Of a stretch of DNA of 64,000 nucleotides, positions 42,026 through 51,400 are shown piece after piece; position 1 is the first letter of the stretch, and the number at the start of each line of letters is the position of its first letter. The stretch is from Gemmatimonadota bacterium (GTDB lineage: Bacteria; Gemmatimonadota; Gemmatimonadetes; Gemmatimonadales; Gemmatimonadaceae), in contig JAJTHG010000038.1 of the NCBI GenBank assembly GCA_021298835.1, positions 22,874 to 86,873 on the forward strand. Direction: 5' to 3'. A program made the position numbers and the translations under genes. The notes beneath the pieces are model-generated. The model had not been told where the DNA came from. It ran no database searches and saw only the letters and a program-made list of their open reading frames with translations.

Positions 42026-43375
42026 GTGCATCCCGTGCTCGGTGCCGGCTGGCGCGTCGCCGGCTGGCTCGCGAACACCCTCGTCACCACCGGGTTGCCC
42101 GGTGACGGCAAGCTCGCCCGCACCTTCCGCCTCCGCCGCGGCGCCACCGTGCGCATGGCCGAATGGGCCGCGCGCCACCGCGACCCGGCGCGCCCGCTGC
42201 TGTGGGTGCACGCGCCGTCGGTCGGGGAGGGGTTGATGGCGCGCCCGGTATTGGAACGGATACGGTCCTCCCATCCCGACTGGCAGGTGGCGTACACGTA
42301 CTTCTCGCCGAGTGCCGAGCGCTTCGCGGCCCGCCTGGTCCCCTCGCTCGCCGACATGGCAGAGGTCCTGCCGTTCGACACGGTGGGTGCCGCGCGCCGG
42401 TGGCTCGACGCGCTCGCGCCTTCGGCACTCGTCTTCGCCAAGCTCGACGTGTGGCCGTTGCTGGTGCGCGAGGCGACGCGGCGCGGCACGCCCGTCGGGC
42501 TCGTGAGCGCGGCGCTGGACCCGGGATCGTCGCGGCGCGGTGCGCTGGCGGCCGCCGCGCTGCGCGACGCCTACGCCGCACTCGGCGCGGTCGGCGCGGT
42601 GGATGCGACCACGGCGGAGGCCCTCGTGACGCTCGGCGTCCGGCGCGAGGTCGTCTCGGTGACGGGCGACACGCGGTACGATCAGGTGCTGGCGCGCGTC
42701 GCCGGCGCGGACGCCGGCGCGGACGCCGGCGCGGACGCTGGCGCGGACGCCGGTGCCTGGGTGGCGCGACTCGGCCGGGGCCGGCCGACCCTGGTCGCGG
42801 GCAGCACGTGGCCGACCGACGAGACGGTGCTGCTCGCCGCGTGGCGCGAGATCCGCCGCACTCACCCGACGGCCCGGCTGGTGGTGGCGCCGCACGAGCC
42901 CGTATCGGCGCACCTGGCCTCGCTGGCTGCCCCGCTGCGGGCGCTTGGGGGGATGGTCGCCCCGGTGGACACGCCGGAAGCCGCCGCCGCCGATGTCGTG
43001 CTCGTTGACCGCGTGGGCATCCTGGCCGACCTCTACGCGGTCGCCGACGTCGCCTACGTCGGGGGTGGCTTCCACGACGCCGGCCTGCACAGTGTCGTCG
43101 AACCGGCGGCCTGGGGAAGGCCGGTCGTGTGTGGTCCGCGAGACGCACGGCAGCGCGATGCCGCGGGATTGGCCGCCGTCGGCGCGCTGCGGCGCGTCGC
43201 CGACGCGGCGCAGCTGGCCGCGATCTTGCGCGCTTGGTTCGATGACGGGGCAGCCGCAACGGCGGCGGGGGACGCAGGTCGAGCGGCGATCGAGGCGGGT
43301 CGCGGCGCGGCCGCGGCCAGCGTGCGGCTGGTCGAGCGGTTGGTCGAGCGGGCGCCGGGCACGGCCGCGCGCTGA
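42026..43375 (+). CDS. waaA: Kdo transferase (lipid A glycosyltransferase)
   Basis: 449 residues from GTG 42026. GT-B enzyme that attaches Kdo to lipid IVA at the inner membrane. The hydrophobic N-terminus, the catalytic E68 in HAPSVGEG, and the later VAGSTWPTDETVLL and VVAPHEP segments are visible. So are the sugar-nucleotide motif region VDRVGILADLYAVADVAYVGGG and NAD-like VVEPAAWGRPVVCGP. An inserted Ala-Asp-Ala-Gly repeat (about 226-242) lies between the two Rossmann domains and comes from a 12-bp array. Its presence supports an LPS-bearing outer membrane. Confidence 0.88.
   Translation: MHPVLGAGWRVAGWLANTLVTTGLPGDGKLARTFRLRRGATVRMAEWAARHRDPARPLLWVHAPSVGEGLMARPVLERIRSSHPDWQVAYTYFSPSAERFAARLVPSLADMAEVLPFDTVGAARRWLDALAPSALVFAKLDVWPLLVREATRRGTPVGLVSAALDPGSSRRGALAAAALRDAYAALGAVGAVDATTAEALVTLGVRREVVSVTGDTRYDQVLARVAGADAGADAGADAGADAGAWVARLGRGRPTLVAGSTWPTDETVLLAAWREIRRTHPTARLVVAPHEPVSAHLASLAAPLRALGGMVAPVDTPEAAAADVVLVDRVGILADLYAVADVAYVGGGFHDAGLHSVVEPAAWGRPVVCGPRDARQRDAAGLAAVGALRRVADAAQLAAILRAWFDDGAAATAAGDAGRAAIEAGRGAAAASVRLVERLVERAPGTAAR
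42701..42757 (+). repeat. 12-bp tandem repeat inside waaA
   Basis: GCCGGCGCGGAC is repeated: three exact units, one with a single change (GCTGGCGCGGAC) and a partial fifth. It encodes Ala-Gly-Ala-Asp in the linker between the two domains. Confidence 0.9.
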
Positions 43376-43431
43376 TTGCACGGTCGGCGCGACGGCGGCG
43401 CCGGATCAACGGCGCACGGTGCGCGCCCGTG

Positions 43432-44676
43432 CTACTTCGTCCAGACCACCACGGCGCCGCAGCCGCTCATCTGCCGCTGGAACTCCGTCGGCACGGAGAC
43501 GGCGCTCGGATAGACCTCGATCGCCTTCACGTTGTCCACCGGCACGAAGCGGTCAATGTAGCCGTCGAGCCGATTGAACGGCACGCCGTCCACGAACAGG
43601 GCCATCGGACACCAGCCGCCGACGATGTGCATGTTCCGGCCGAAGACGACCGTCTGCCCCTGGTTGTCGCGCGAGACGAGCAGCCCCGCGCGGCCACGCA
43701 GCATGTCGCTCGTGTTGAACGGCTTGCGGTTGCGGATCTCCTCTTCCTCGATGAAGTGGCCTGTCGTGGTGATCGCCGCCTTGCGCGCGTAGAAGCCGCG
43801 CAGCCGGTCGGCGCGCGGATCCTTGGCGACGACCTTCACGGTGTCGAGGCCCGTCGCCTTCGAGAGGCGCACGTCGAGGTCGTTCGTCTCGGTGGAACCG
43901 ACGCGGAGCGTGAAGAGCTGCGGCTCGAAGCCGATCCGCCGCACGCGCACGAGGTAGGGCCCGAACGGCACGTTCGGGAAGGCGAACCGACCCTCGGGGT
44001 CGGTCATGACGCTCACCGGCGAGCCCATCAGCTCGAGACGCACCCCGCGGAGCGGCTGCCCCGCGTCATCGCGCACCAGACCGCGGATGAAGCCCATCGG
44101 CGCGGTCGAACCGCCGCGGTCCCGCGGTCCGCCGATGACGGGACCGGCGCCGACGGGGGACGGCGTTCCCCCCTCGCGGGGAGCAGGCGACGGAGGGGCC
44201 AGCAGCGGCGACGCCAGCGACGGCGTGGTCAGGGACGGCGACGACACCGGCCGCGACGGGCCCGCCGGAACCCCGGACCCGACGTCCGACGGGGCCGGTA
44301 ACGTCTCGCGTATGGTGAGGGACAGCGACACGGTCGCCACCGCCGGCGCCTTGAGCGCGAAGGCCAGGGGCTCGTAGCCGTCGCCGGTGACGGTCACGGC
44401 GACGTCGCCGGGCGCACCGAGGCAGCGCAGCTCGAAGCGGCCTTCGCTCCCCGTGCGCGTCTCGGCCTGCCGTGCGTCCACCGCGACGCGGAGACCGTGC
44501 ACCGGCAGGGAGTCGAGCGTCAACACCACTCCCGCAATGGCCACCTGGTCGTGGCAACGCGGCATCGCAGGTCCCTTCGCGATCACCTGCGCGGCGGCGG
44601 CCGCCGGCCCCACCGCCGCCGCGGTGCCGATGGCGAGGACGAGCCCCGCCGCAGGGACGCGGATGCGACGCCGCAT
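43432..44676 (-). CDS. barrel-less TonB-plug protein with two regulatory-like domains
   Basis: 414 residues. Signal peptide; a first beta-sandwich with Cys (CHDQVAIAGVVLTLDSLPVHG); a low-complexity Ser/Pro linker (about 140-195). A second carboxypeptidase-regulatory-like domain follows (GFIRGLVRDDAGQPLRGVRLELMG, NVPFGPYLVRVRRIGFEP). Then a plug-like domain (SDMLRGRAGLLVSRDNQG, MALFVDGVPFN, VKAIEVYPSAVSVPTEFQ) that stops at SGCGAVVVWTK, where a transporter would go on to its barrel. C residues before the DGV turn and in the last strand match those of 33041-33886. It is the last gene of the minus-strand Sus locus, one base after the upstream lipoprotein gene. Confidence 0.75.
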   Translation of the reverse strand: MRRRIRVPAAGLVLAIGTAAAVGPAAAAAQVIAKGPAMPRCHDQVAIAGVVLTLDSLPVHGLRVAVDARQAETRTGSEGRFELRCLGAPGDVAVTVTGDGYEPLAFALKAPAVATVSLSLTIRETLPAPSDVGSGVPAGPSRPVSSPSLTTPSLASPLLAPPSPAPREGGTPSPVGAGPVIGGPRDRGGSTAPMGFIRGLVRDDAGQPLRGVRLELMGSPVSVMTDPEGRFAFPNVPFGPYLVRVRRIGFEPQLFTLRVGSTETNDLDVRLSKATGLDTVKVVAKDPRADRLRGFYARKAAITTTGHFIEEEEIRNRKPFNTSDMLRGRAGLLVSRDNQGQTVVFGRNMHIVGGWCPMALFVDGVPFNRLDGYIDRFVPVDNVKAIEVYPSAVSVPTEFQRQMSGCGAVVVWTK

Positions 44677-44677
44677 G

Positions 44678-45241
44678 CTACCTGCCCGCCAGCGCCGCCT
44701 TGACGCGATTGGCGAAGCGCTCCTCGAAGACGCCGAGCGACGAGCACTGTACGGTTGACTGCATCGCCAGCGGATTGCTGCCGTTGGAGCTGAAGACGAG
44801 GGCCAGGTCGCTCTCGTTCGTGCCGGCCGGCACGAGCTGCGCGATGACCGTCATCGAGATGACGTACGTATCGGCGTTGTCGTAGCCGCTCGAGCGGCCG
44901 CAGTCGAGCAGTTCGCGAAGCGGCCACTTGTTGAACTGCCGCCGGGCCTCGAGGCCGTCAATCTGCAGCAGGAACACCTGCGGGTCCTGCACCGATGCCG
45001 GCAGACCGAAGTCGGCCCACGCCTCGCGCAGGGCCGACCAGGCATCAGCCGGTTTCACCGCGAGGCGGGTCTTCACGACGTCCTCGCGCTGGAGGAGGTT
45101 GAGCCGGAGGTTGCCGGCGACCTGCATGCGCGGTACCGCCCCGATGTTGCGGTCTGCGGGGCTGGACGAGGCGCACGCGGCGCCCCCGAGCGTGACGCCG
45201 AGCGAGACGCCGAGCGAGACGACGAGCAAGGGACGGGTCAT
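44678..45241 (-). CDS. lipoprotein of unknown function
   Basis: 187 residues from ATG 45241. The signal peptide has a Ser-Leu-Gly-Val repeat and ends at the lipobox GGAAC. The mature part has one globular domain: VKTRLAVKPADAWSALREAW, LDCGRSSGYDNADTYVI and AMQSTVQCSSLG, with two Cys that may pair. The layout recalls BamC-type small lipoprotein domains, but I cannot assign a family. It is one base from the plug-only gene downstream and behind a terminator upstream, so the two form a unit. Confidence 0.6.
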   Translation of the reverse strand: MTRPLLVVSLGVSLGVTLGGAACASSSPADRNIGAVPRMQVAGNLRLNLLQREDVVKTRLAVKPADAWSALREAWADFGLPASVQDPQVFLLQIDGLEARRQFNKWPLRELLDCGRSSGYDNADTYVISMTVIAQLVPAGTNESDLALVFSSNGSNPLAMQSTVQCSSLGVFEERFANRVKAALAGR

Positions 45242-45272
45242 GGGGGAAATATCGGGGAAGCGGCGGCCCCGG

Positions 45273-45316
45273 AAAAGGGCACGGGATGGCGACCCGAGGG
45301 CCACCATCCCGTGTCC
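45273..45316 (-). terminator. Rho-independent terminator
   Basis: A 13-base-pair stem (one G-U pair) with a 14-base loop at 45277-45316, followed on the minus strand by TTTT. It ends the transcript of the DUF4397 gene and separates it from the lipoprotein-plug pair. Confidence 0.75.
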
Positions 45317-45335
45317 TTGCCGAAGCGTACGTGGC

Positions 45336-46229
45336 TTACGGGTTCCGATCCGGGAGGAAGCGGAAGCCAGGGGTAGCGAAGACCGGTCGATCGGCCGTCG
45401 CCAGGTTGCCGGTGACCGGCGCGACCGAAGACGGGAAGACGACGCCGGTGATCACCGAACCGGCCGCTCGCACCGAGGCCGACGGGGGCACCGTCGTGGG
45501 CTGGCCCGTCAGGCCGGTCAGCAGCACGCCGGCAATGGAAGCCGACGCGACGGCCGTACCCGGCGCCGCGGCCGCCTCGACACCGAACTGGTACGTCGAA
45601 GTCGCGGGGGTGGCGGGGCGGACCGGCACATTCGCGTACGCCGACGCGGCGAACGGCGCGAGCGCCGCGAACGACGCCGAGGCCGGCAGCGCAAGGGGCG
45701 GCACGCCGTCAGGATTGACGAGCACATTCACGTTGCCCACGATGCTCGCCGGGACGGCATGGATCGCGCGGAACGCGAGCTGACCGGCCGGGGGCGTCGG
45801 GATGTTGTCCTGGATCACGATGAGCGAGTCCTGGTCACCCTGGGCTCGGCCGGCGTGGACGATGGTGTAGTAGGTGCCGGCGACGAGCGAGACCGTCCGC
45901 TCCTCGATGACCTGCTGCGACACGGCCAGCGACTGGCCGAGCGGGAAGGCCGCCGGGTTGGTGAAGACGCGGATCTGGCGGTTGCCCGCCGGCGTCCCCT
46001 GGTAGGGGGTGAACGACCGGAACTGCACGCCGATGAACGGCTGCGAGTCGTCAATGCGGTCGATGTAGCGGAAGTCGAGCGAGTTGGTGTCGGGCACCGC
46101 GTTCACGTAGCGCACGAACGCGAGATCGCGCTGCGGCGGGGCGACGCCCTTGTTGGGATCGGTGTTGTCGCACCCGGTCGCGACGAGCGCGGCGCTCGCG
46201 AGGACCAGGGCCAACGTCCGGTGTGTCAT
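45336..46229 (-). CDS. DUF4397 lipoprotein
   Basis: 297 residues from ATG 46229, with GGAG eight bases upstream; another ATG at 46241 is possible. The lipobox is VATGC. The mature protein matches DUF4397: LAFVRYVNAVPDTNSLDFRY, then GNRQIRVFTNPAA and SLVAGTYYTIVHAGRAQGDQDSL. The pattern recurs in the second half (LAFRAIHAVPASIVGNVNVLV), so there are two repeats. Members are extracytoplasmic beta-sandwich proteins of unknown role. It lies 34 bases after the small lipoprotein gene and ends at a strong terminator. Confidence 0.8.
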   Translation of the reverse strand: MTHRTLALVLASAALVATGCDNTDPNKGVAPPQRDLAFVRYVNAVPDTNSLDFRYIDRIDDSQPFIGVQFRSFTPYQGTPAGNRQIRVFTNPAAFPLGQSLAVSQQVIEERTVSLVAGTYYTIVHAGRAQGDQDSLIVIQDNIPTPPAGQLAFRAIHAVPASIVGNVNVLVNPDGVPPLALPASASFAALAPFAASAYANVPVRPATPATSTYQFGVEAAAAPGTAVASASIAGVLLTGLTGQPTTVPPSASVRAAGSVITGVVFPSSVAPVTGNLATADRPVFATPGFRFLPDRNP

Positions 46230-46263
46230 GAGATGCTCCATGGAATGAAGTGCGGTCGGCGGG

Positions 46264-46749
46264 TCAGTTGGCGGGCCCGCCAGGGCCGCCAGGAGATGGG
46301 TTGGTCGGCGTATCTCCGCCGGCAAAACCGAAGAGGCGGGTGCCGACGGCCGTCCCGAGCGCCGCGGCCCCGAGGCCGACGACGAGCGAGGTCCGGACCT
46401 TGTCGAGCGTCCGCACCGAGGCCCGGCCGATGTACTGGCGCGGGAAGGGCACGGTCTCACCCGTCCAGGTGAAGTAGTCACCGTTCATCGTGACCACCTG
46501 CGAGACCGCCACGCGCAGCGTGTCGGCCTCGGCGGCCACGAGGCGCCCGCGGACGTACTCGGCCTGACGGCCGACCACGCCCGCGAGGCGCAGGCGTCCC
46601 TCGTCCGTGAGGTCAACCTGGAGCTCCGTCGGCGCGCTGGGCGCCGGCGAAGCATCCATCGGGACGAGCGAGTAGCACCCGCCGGCGCCCGAGAGGGCAC
46701 CGGCGGCGGCCATCCACCGCCCCAGTCGAATCACGAGAGAGGAACGCAT
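46264..46749 (-). CDS. small lipoprotein
   Basis: 161 residues from ATG 46749, seven bases after the susD stop. Lipobox AGGC. A beta-rich middle (LQVDLTDEGRLRLAGVVGRQ, RVAVSQVVTMNG) is followed by one hydrophobic segment (SLVVGLGAAALGTAVGTRL) that may be a second membrane contact, and a Gly/Pro tail. I do not recognise a family. Its place directly after susD suggests a locus-specific accessory. Confidence 0.6.
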   Translation of the reverse strand: MRSSLVIRLGRWMAAAGALSGAGGCYSLVPMDASPAPSAPTELQVDLTDEGRLRLAGVVGRQAEYVRGRLVAAEADTLRVAVSQVVTMNGDYFTWTGETVPFPRQYIGRASVRTLDKVRTSLVVGLGAAALGTAVGTRLFGFAGGDTPTNPSPGGPGGPAN

Positions 46750-46756
46750 CACGGAC

Positions 46757-48386
46757 TCAGTAGCCGTACGTTCCGCGGCTCGCAGCGCCGTCACGAGCGC
46801 TGTCGCCGTTCCACGGGCGGCTGGACGCGCGGAGAGGGGCGTCGAACTCCGCCCACGGGATCGGGAACTGCAGCGGGGTGGCGTCCGCCAGATCACCCCA
46901 GCGGCGGGAGTCGAAGAACCACGAGCCCCAGTAGGTGAACTGGGTCTCCATGCGCTTCTCCCACTTCATCGCCTCGAAGAGGGTCGGGCAGGCGAGCGTG
47001 TACGTCGTGCCGTTCGAGGACGACGGCACGCGGGGCACACACTGGTTGCCGACGGTGCCGACGGCGTCCGTCGTGGCGTTGAGCGCCGCGACGTTCGACA
47101 GCCCCGCCGCACTCCGCGACGTGGCGATGAGCGCACCGGCGCCGGGCTGGCCGAGCCGCATGAGCGCTTCGGCCTGGATCATCCGGTTCTCGACGACCGT
47201 GAAGACCGGGAAGGCCCCCACGCGTCCGGCCGAGTTGAAGGCGCGGAAGCGGATGTTGCTGTAGGCCGAGAAGCCCCAGCCGCCGTCGTTGGCGTCGCCG
47301 TCCGACGCCCGGTTCTCGAAGTAACGACCCGGGGCCGCCTGCTGCGCGGCACGGCTGGCGCCGGTCGGCATGCGGTTGTCGTACGTCTGCATGACGGCGA
47401 CGAACGACGGATTGTCGCGCGAGCGGTTCTGCAGCGCGGTGTTGAGCCAGCCAGCGAAGGCGCCGGTGGTGTCGGCCATGCCGAGCACGAACGGCGTCAT
47501 GACGTGCCAGTTCGGACCGGCGAAGTTCTGCGCGATCCAGAACATGGCCCAGCCGCCCGACGGGTTCATGTTGACCGTGAGGTCGGCCGTGATCCCGTTC
47601 GTCGCGTCGGCCAGCACCGAGGCCCAGTCGATGGCCGCCGCTTCGGTCGGATTGCGGGGCTGCGAGATGCGCATGCGGGCGCGGTGCGACCGCATGACGC
47701 GCCGCATGTCGGCCGTGCTCGTGACGCCGGCGTTGAGCCAGCTGCCAGGGAAGGCCGTACCGGCAGCGCGACTGTCGATCGAGTCGAGCAGGGCGATCGC
47801 CGTGTCCAGCGCAGCCAGGCCGTACGTGGCGCCTGCGGTGCGCGCCACGATCGGCGGCGCGTCGCCCGACCCCGGACGCACGATCGTCACCGAGTCGTAG
47901 CCCGCGGCGAGCATGGTGTTGGCCAGGCCGACACAGAAGTACGCGAACGACCGGGCGCGGAGGTCCGCCCCGACGCTGCCGAGCGACGTGCCGGCGGCGA
48001 TGGTCTGGATGCCGACGGCGGCGATCTTCGCCGCCACCTGCAGCCCGAACCACGGCCCGCTCAGCGAGGCCGTGCCGCCGTTGCCGCGCGAGTTGTCAAC
48101 CGGGTTGCGCGGCATCGCACCGCGCGGGCCCATGTTGGCATTCGCGAGGCCCGAGAAGTTCTCGAACGCCTGGACCTGGAAGGCAGTCTGCAGGTTGTCG
48201 AAGCCGGCGAGCGTGGCGCTGTGGACGGAGTTGTAGCAACCGCCGATGAAGTTCTCGAGATCGGCGGGGCGCCCGAGCGCGCGCGCGGTCGGGCGAGTTG
48301 GGATTGAGGACGTCGAGCCGTTCGGTGCACGCGGTGAGCGCCGCGAGCGCCATGACTCCCGTCGTCAGTCGAAAGACGGAACGCAT
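46757..48386 (-). pseudogene. SusD/RagB-like lipoprotein gene with frameshift
   Basis: The N-terminus starts at ATG 48386 after AGGAGACCT, with lipobox ALTAC and ERLDVLNPNSPDRARA. The frame then goes wrong in the GC-dinucleotide run at 48275-48288. The correct continuation (GRPADLENFIGGCYNSVHS) and the rest of the protein lie in another frame down to 46757, including a SusD-like C-terminal half (RMIQAEALMRLGQPGAG, LFEAMKWEKRMETQFTYWGS). Adding two bases to the GC run restores one reading frame of 543 residues. This is either a recent slippage mutation, phase variation or a sequence error. Confidence 0.8.
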
Positions 48387-48447
48387 AGGTCTCCTGGGAA
48401 TGAGCCGGGTCCGGCCGGGGGGCGCATGCCCCGCGGCCGAGTCCGGA

Positions 48448-51400
48448 TCAGAAGCTCGTCGCGAGCGAGAAGGTGAACGTGCGCGGATTCGGGAAGGTGA
48501 AGTTGTCGAACGCGTTCAGCACCCCTGACCCCGCCGTCCCGCCGGTTGCCCCGACCTCGGGGTCGAAGCCGCGGTAGTCGGTCCAGGTGACGAGGTTGCG
48601 GCCGATGACGGCCACCTGCCAGTCGCCGCCCAGGCGCGGAAGCTTGCCCAGCCGGTACGACAGGGTGACCTCGCGCAGACGGACGAACGAGCCGGACTCC
48701 GTGTTCCAGTTGTTCGGCCCGAGCACGTCGTAGATGCCGCCCAGACCCAGACCGGACTCCGGCGGGCCGGCGCGGTAGTAGTACGACATCGGCTTCGCCT
48801 CGGCGACCGTCTTGTCGATCTGGTCCGAGCCGCCCCAGTTGAAGTCGAGGAGCGACCAGGTGAGGCCCTGGTTCATCACCACGCGGCCGATCGTCGCGTC
48901 GGTGAGCGCGAAGGCCGTCAGGCGCTTCCAGGTGAAGTTCTGCGCGAACGTGTACCGGAAGTTCGGCAGTACGCTGCCGAGCGGCCGGTTCGCGTCGGCG
49001 CCGCCGAGCGAGTCACGCAGGCGGAGCGGATGGCCCCACGCGGCCTGGACGCCCCAGGGGGCCTCACCGGCCGGCAGGATCGCGTTCCACAGGTTGCGCG
49101 TGATGCCGTCGCCGAGATTGTTGCCGGCGCCCGACAGGTTGCCCGTCGAGCCACCCACCCACACGACGAAGCCGTCGCTGTTCACCTGGAACGGCTGGCC
49201 GGCGCCGCAGAGGGCCTGGTAGTTGACCGGGGTGGCCGTCGGCGAGGAACGCCACGCCGTCGGGAGCTCGCCGCAGCTGCGCACGAACGCGCGACCGCGA
49301 AGCTCGCCGTAGGGCAGCCCCTTCTCGATGCGGAAGACCGAACCGCCGTTCTGCACACCCGGGGCGGCGAAGTTGAAGCCCGGGATGTCGAGCTGCGTCA
49401 CGCGCGAGCGGACGTAGTCGTAGTTGAACGTGACGGAGTAGGACAGGTCGCGCTTCTCGATGACCGGAATGCGAACCTGCGTCTCGAAGCCGTTGTTCGA
49501 CAGCGTGCCGGCGTTGCCCCACGACGAGCCGAAGCCCGCCGCCGCCGGGTTGGGCACCAGCAGCAGCTGGTCGGTGGCGTCGTTGCGGTAGCGCGACGCC
49601 GAGATCGAAATGCGGTCGAAGAGCGTCGCCTCGAAGCCGAGGTCCTGCTCGATGACGATTTCGGGACCGAGGAGACGGTTGCCGAGGACGCCGAAGGTCG
49701 CCAGACCCGCGGCGTTCAGGGCGTACGTCTCGTACTGCGCCGCGAAGTTCGGGCGGTTGCCCGCCGTGCCGTACGACCCGCGGAGCTTGAGCTCGGTGAG
49801 GCCCGGGACCTTCGGGAGCCACTTCTCCTGCGTCACGCGCCAGGCACCCGACACGCGGCCGTACGTCTGCCAGCGGTTGTCGGTGCCGAAGAGCGACGAT
49901 CCGTCGCGACGGATCAGGAGGTCGAGGATGTAGCGGTCGTAGGCGTCGAAGTTCACACCGGCGAACGCGCCGATCTGGCGAACCTGATTCTGGGCCGAGC
50001 CGCCGTTGCGCTGCGTCGCCTGCGTGTTGGCGATCTGCGGCACGCCCTGCACGGACAGGAACAGGCCCTGCACGTTCTGGCCGTCGAAGTTCTGCTGCTC
50101 GTAGAGGTAGCGGGCGGTGTAGCGGACGTTCACGGGCCCGAGCGTCTGGCGGGCGGTCGCATTGACCGAACCGTTGAGCGACTGCTGCGTCTGCGCGTAG
50201 TAGAACGTGCCACCGCGCGGGATGTTCGGGTCGAGGCCCGTCGTACGGAAACCGAGGTCGTTGAACTCGAAGCCGTTCTGCCGGGTGAGGTCGGTCGAGA
50301 AGTTGGCCTCGATCTCGGCCCAGTTGTTCGGCGTCCAACGCCCGGTCGCGCCCGCGATGATGCGGTCGTTGAGGTCGTTGCGCTTGTTGTTCGTCAGGGC
50401 GTACAGCGGGTTCTCGTTCTGGAGGCCGCCGCCCTGCAGGTTGCTGCGGATGTAGTACCGGCCCAGCGTGTCGCGCTGGTTCAGGTTGACGATCGCCGGC
50501 ACGCGCGTCAGGCGGAAGAACGGCGAGGTGCCCGTGAAGCCGCCGCCGCCGTTCTCGAACGAGGCGCCGTCGTTCTCGCGCCGCGAGTACATCGAGTTGA
50601 GCGAGAACGACAGCTTGTCGTTGACGCGGTGGTCGAGGTTCAGGCGGTACCCGATGCGCTGGTCGCCCTTGAGCCCCGTGACCGCGCCGCCGTTGTTCTG
50701 GAAGTTGACGCTCGCGAAGAACGACGTGCGGCCGAAGCGGCCCGTGGCGTCGAGGTTGTACAGGCCGAAGTCACCCGGCGTGCCGAACTGGTCCACGGCG
50801 TTGTAGGTCTCGTTCGGCCAGTAGTTCGACTGGAAGCGGCCGCGCAGCAGCAGCGCCTGCGACGACGCACCCGGGTCGAGCGGGAAGCCCACCGGCGTGA
50901 GCGCGATGTCGCCAGGGGCGTTGTTCACGCGGGCCTGCTCCGCCCGGTAGTCCACCGTGCCGAGGCACTGGACCAGCGCACCCGCCAGGGCGTTGCCGCC
51001 CGTCTGCTGGACGCACATGCGGTTGTTCTGCTCGTTCTGCCACAGGCCGTGGCGCTGCGCGATCTGGATCGAGCGCGGGATGTCGGACGTGCCGTACTCG
51101 GTGCGGACCTGGAACTTGATCGAGTTGTTCGAGCCCGACTTGCCGGTCTTCGTGGTGATCGAGATGACGCCCTGGCCCGCGCGCGAGCCGTACAGCGACG
51201 CCGCAGCGGCGCCCTTGACGACCTCGACCGACTCGATGTCCTGCGGGTTGATGTCGGGGAGCGGACCCTGCAGGATCACGCCGTCCACGATGTAGAGCGG
51301 GTCCTGGCCGCGGCCCGAGGCGTTGATGGACGTCGGACCGCGGAGCAGCACCGCCGGCTGCGCGCCGGGGCGGCCCGAGGCCGAGACGATGTTCGCGCCC

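Noticed and set aside
43376..43431. Terminator between waaA and the plug-only gene
   Set aside because: Only a five-base-pair stem (GCGCA/TGCGC) is visible with no T-run; too weak to call.
48275..48290. Programmed ribosomal frameshift in susD
   Set aside because: There is no slippery X-XXY-YYZ heptamer or downstream pseudoknot; the GC tract points to replication or sequencing slippage.
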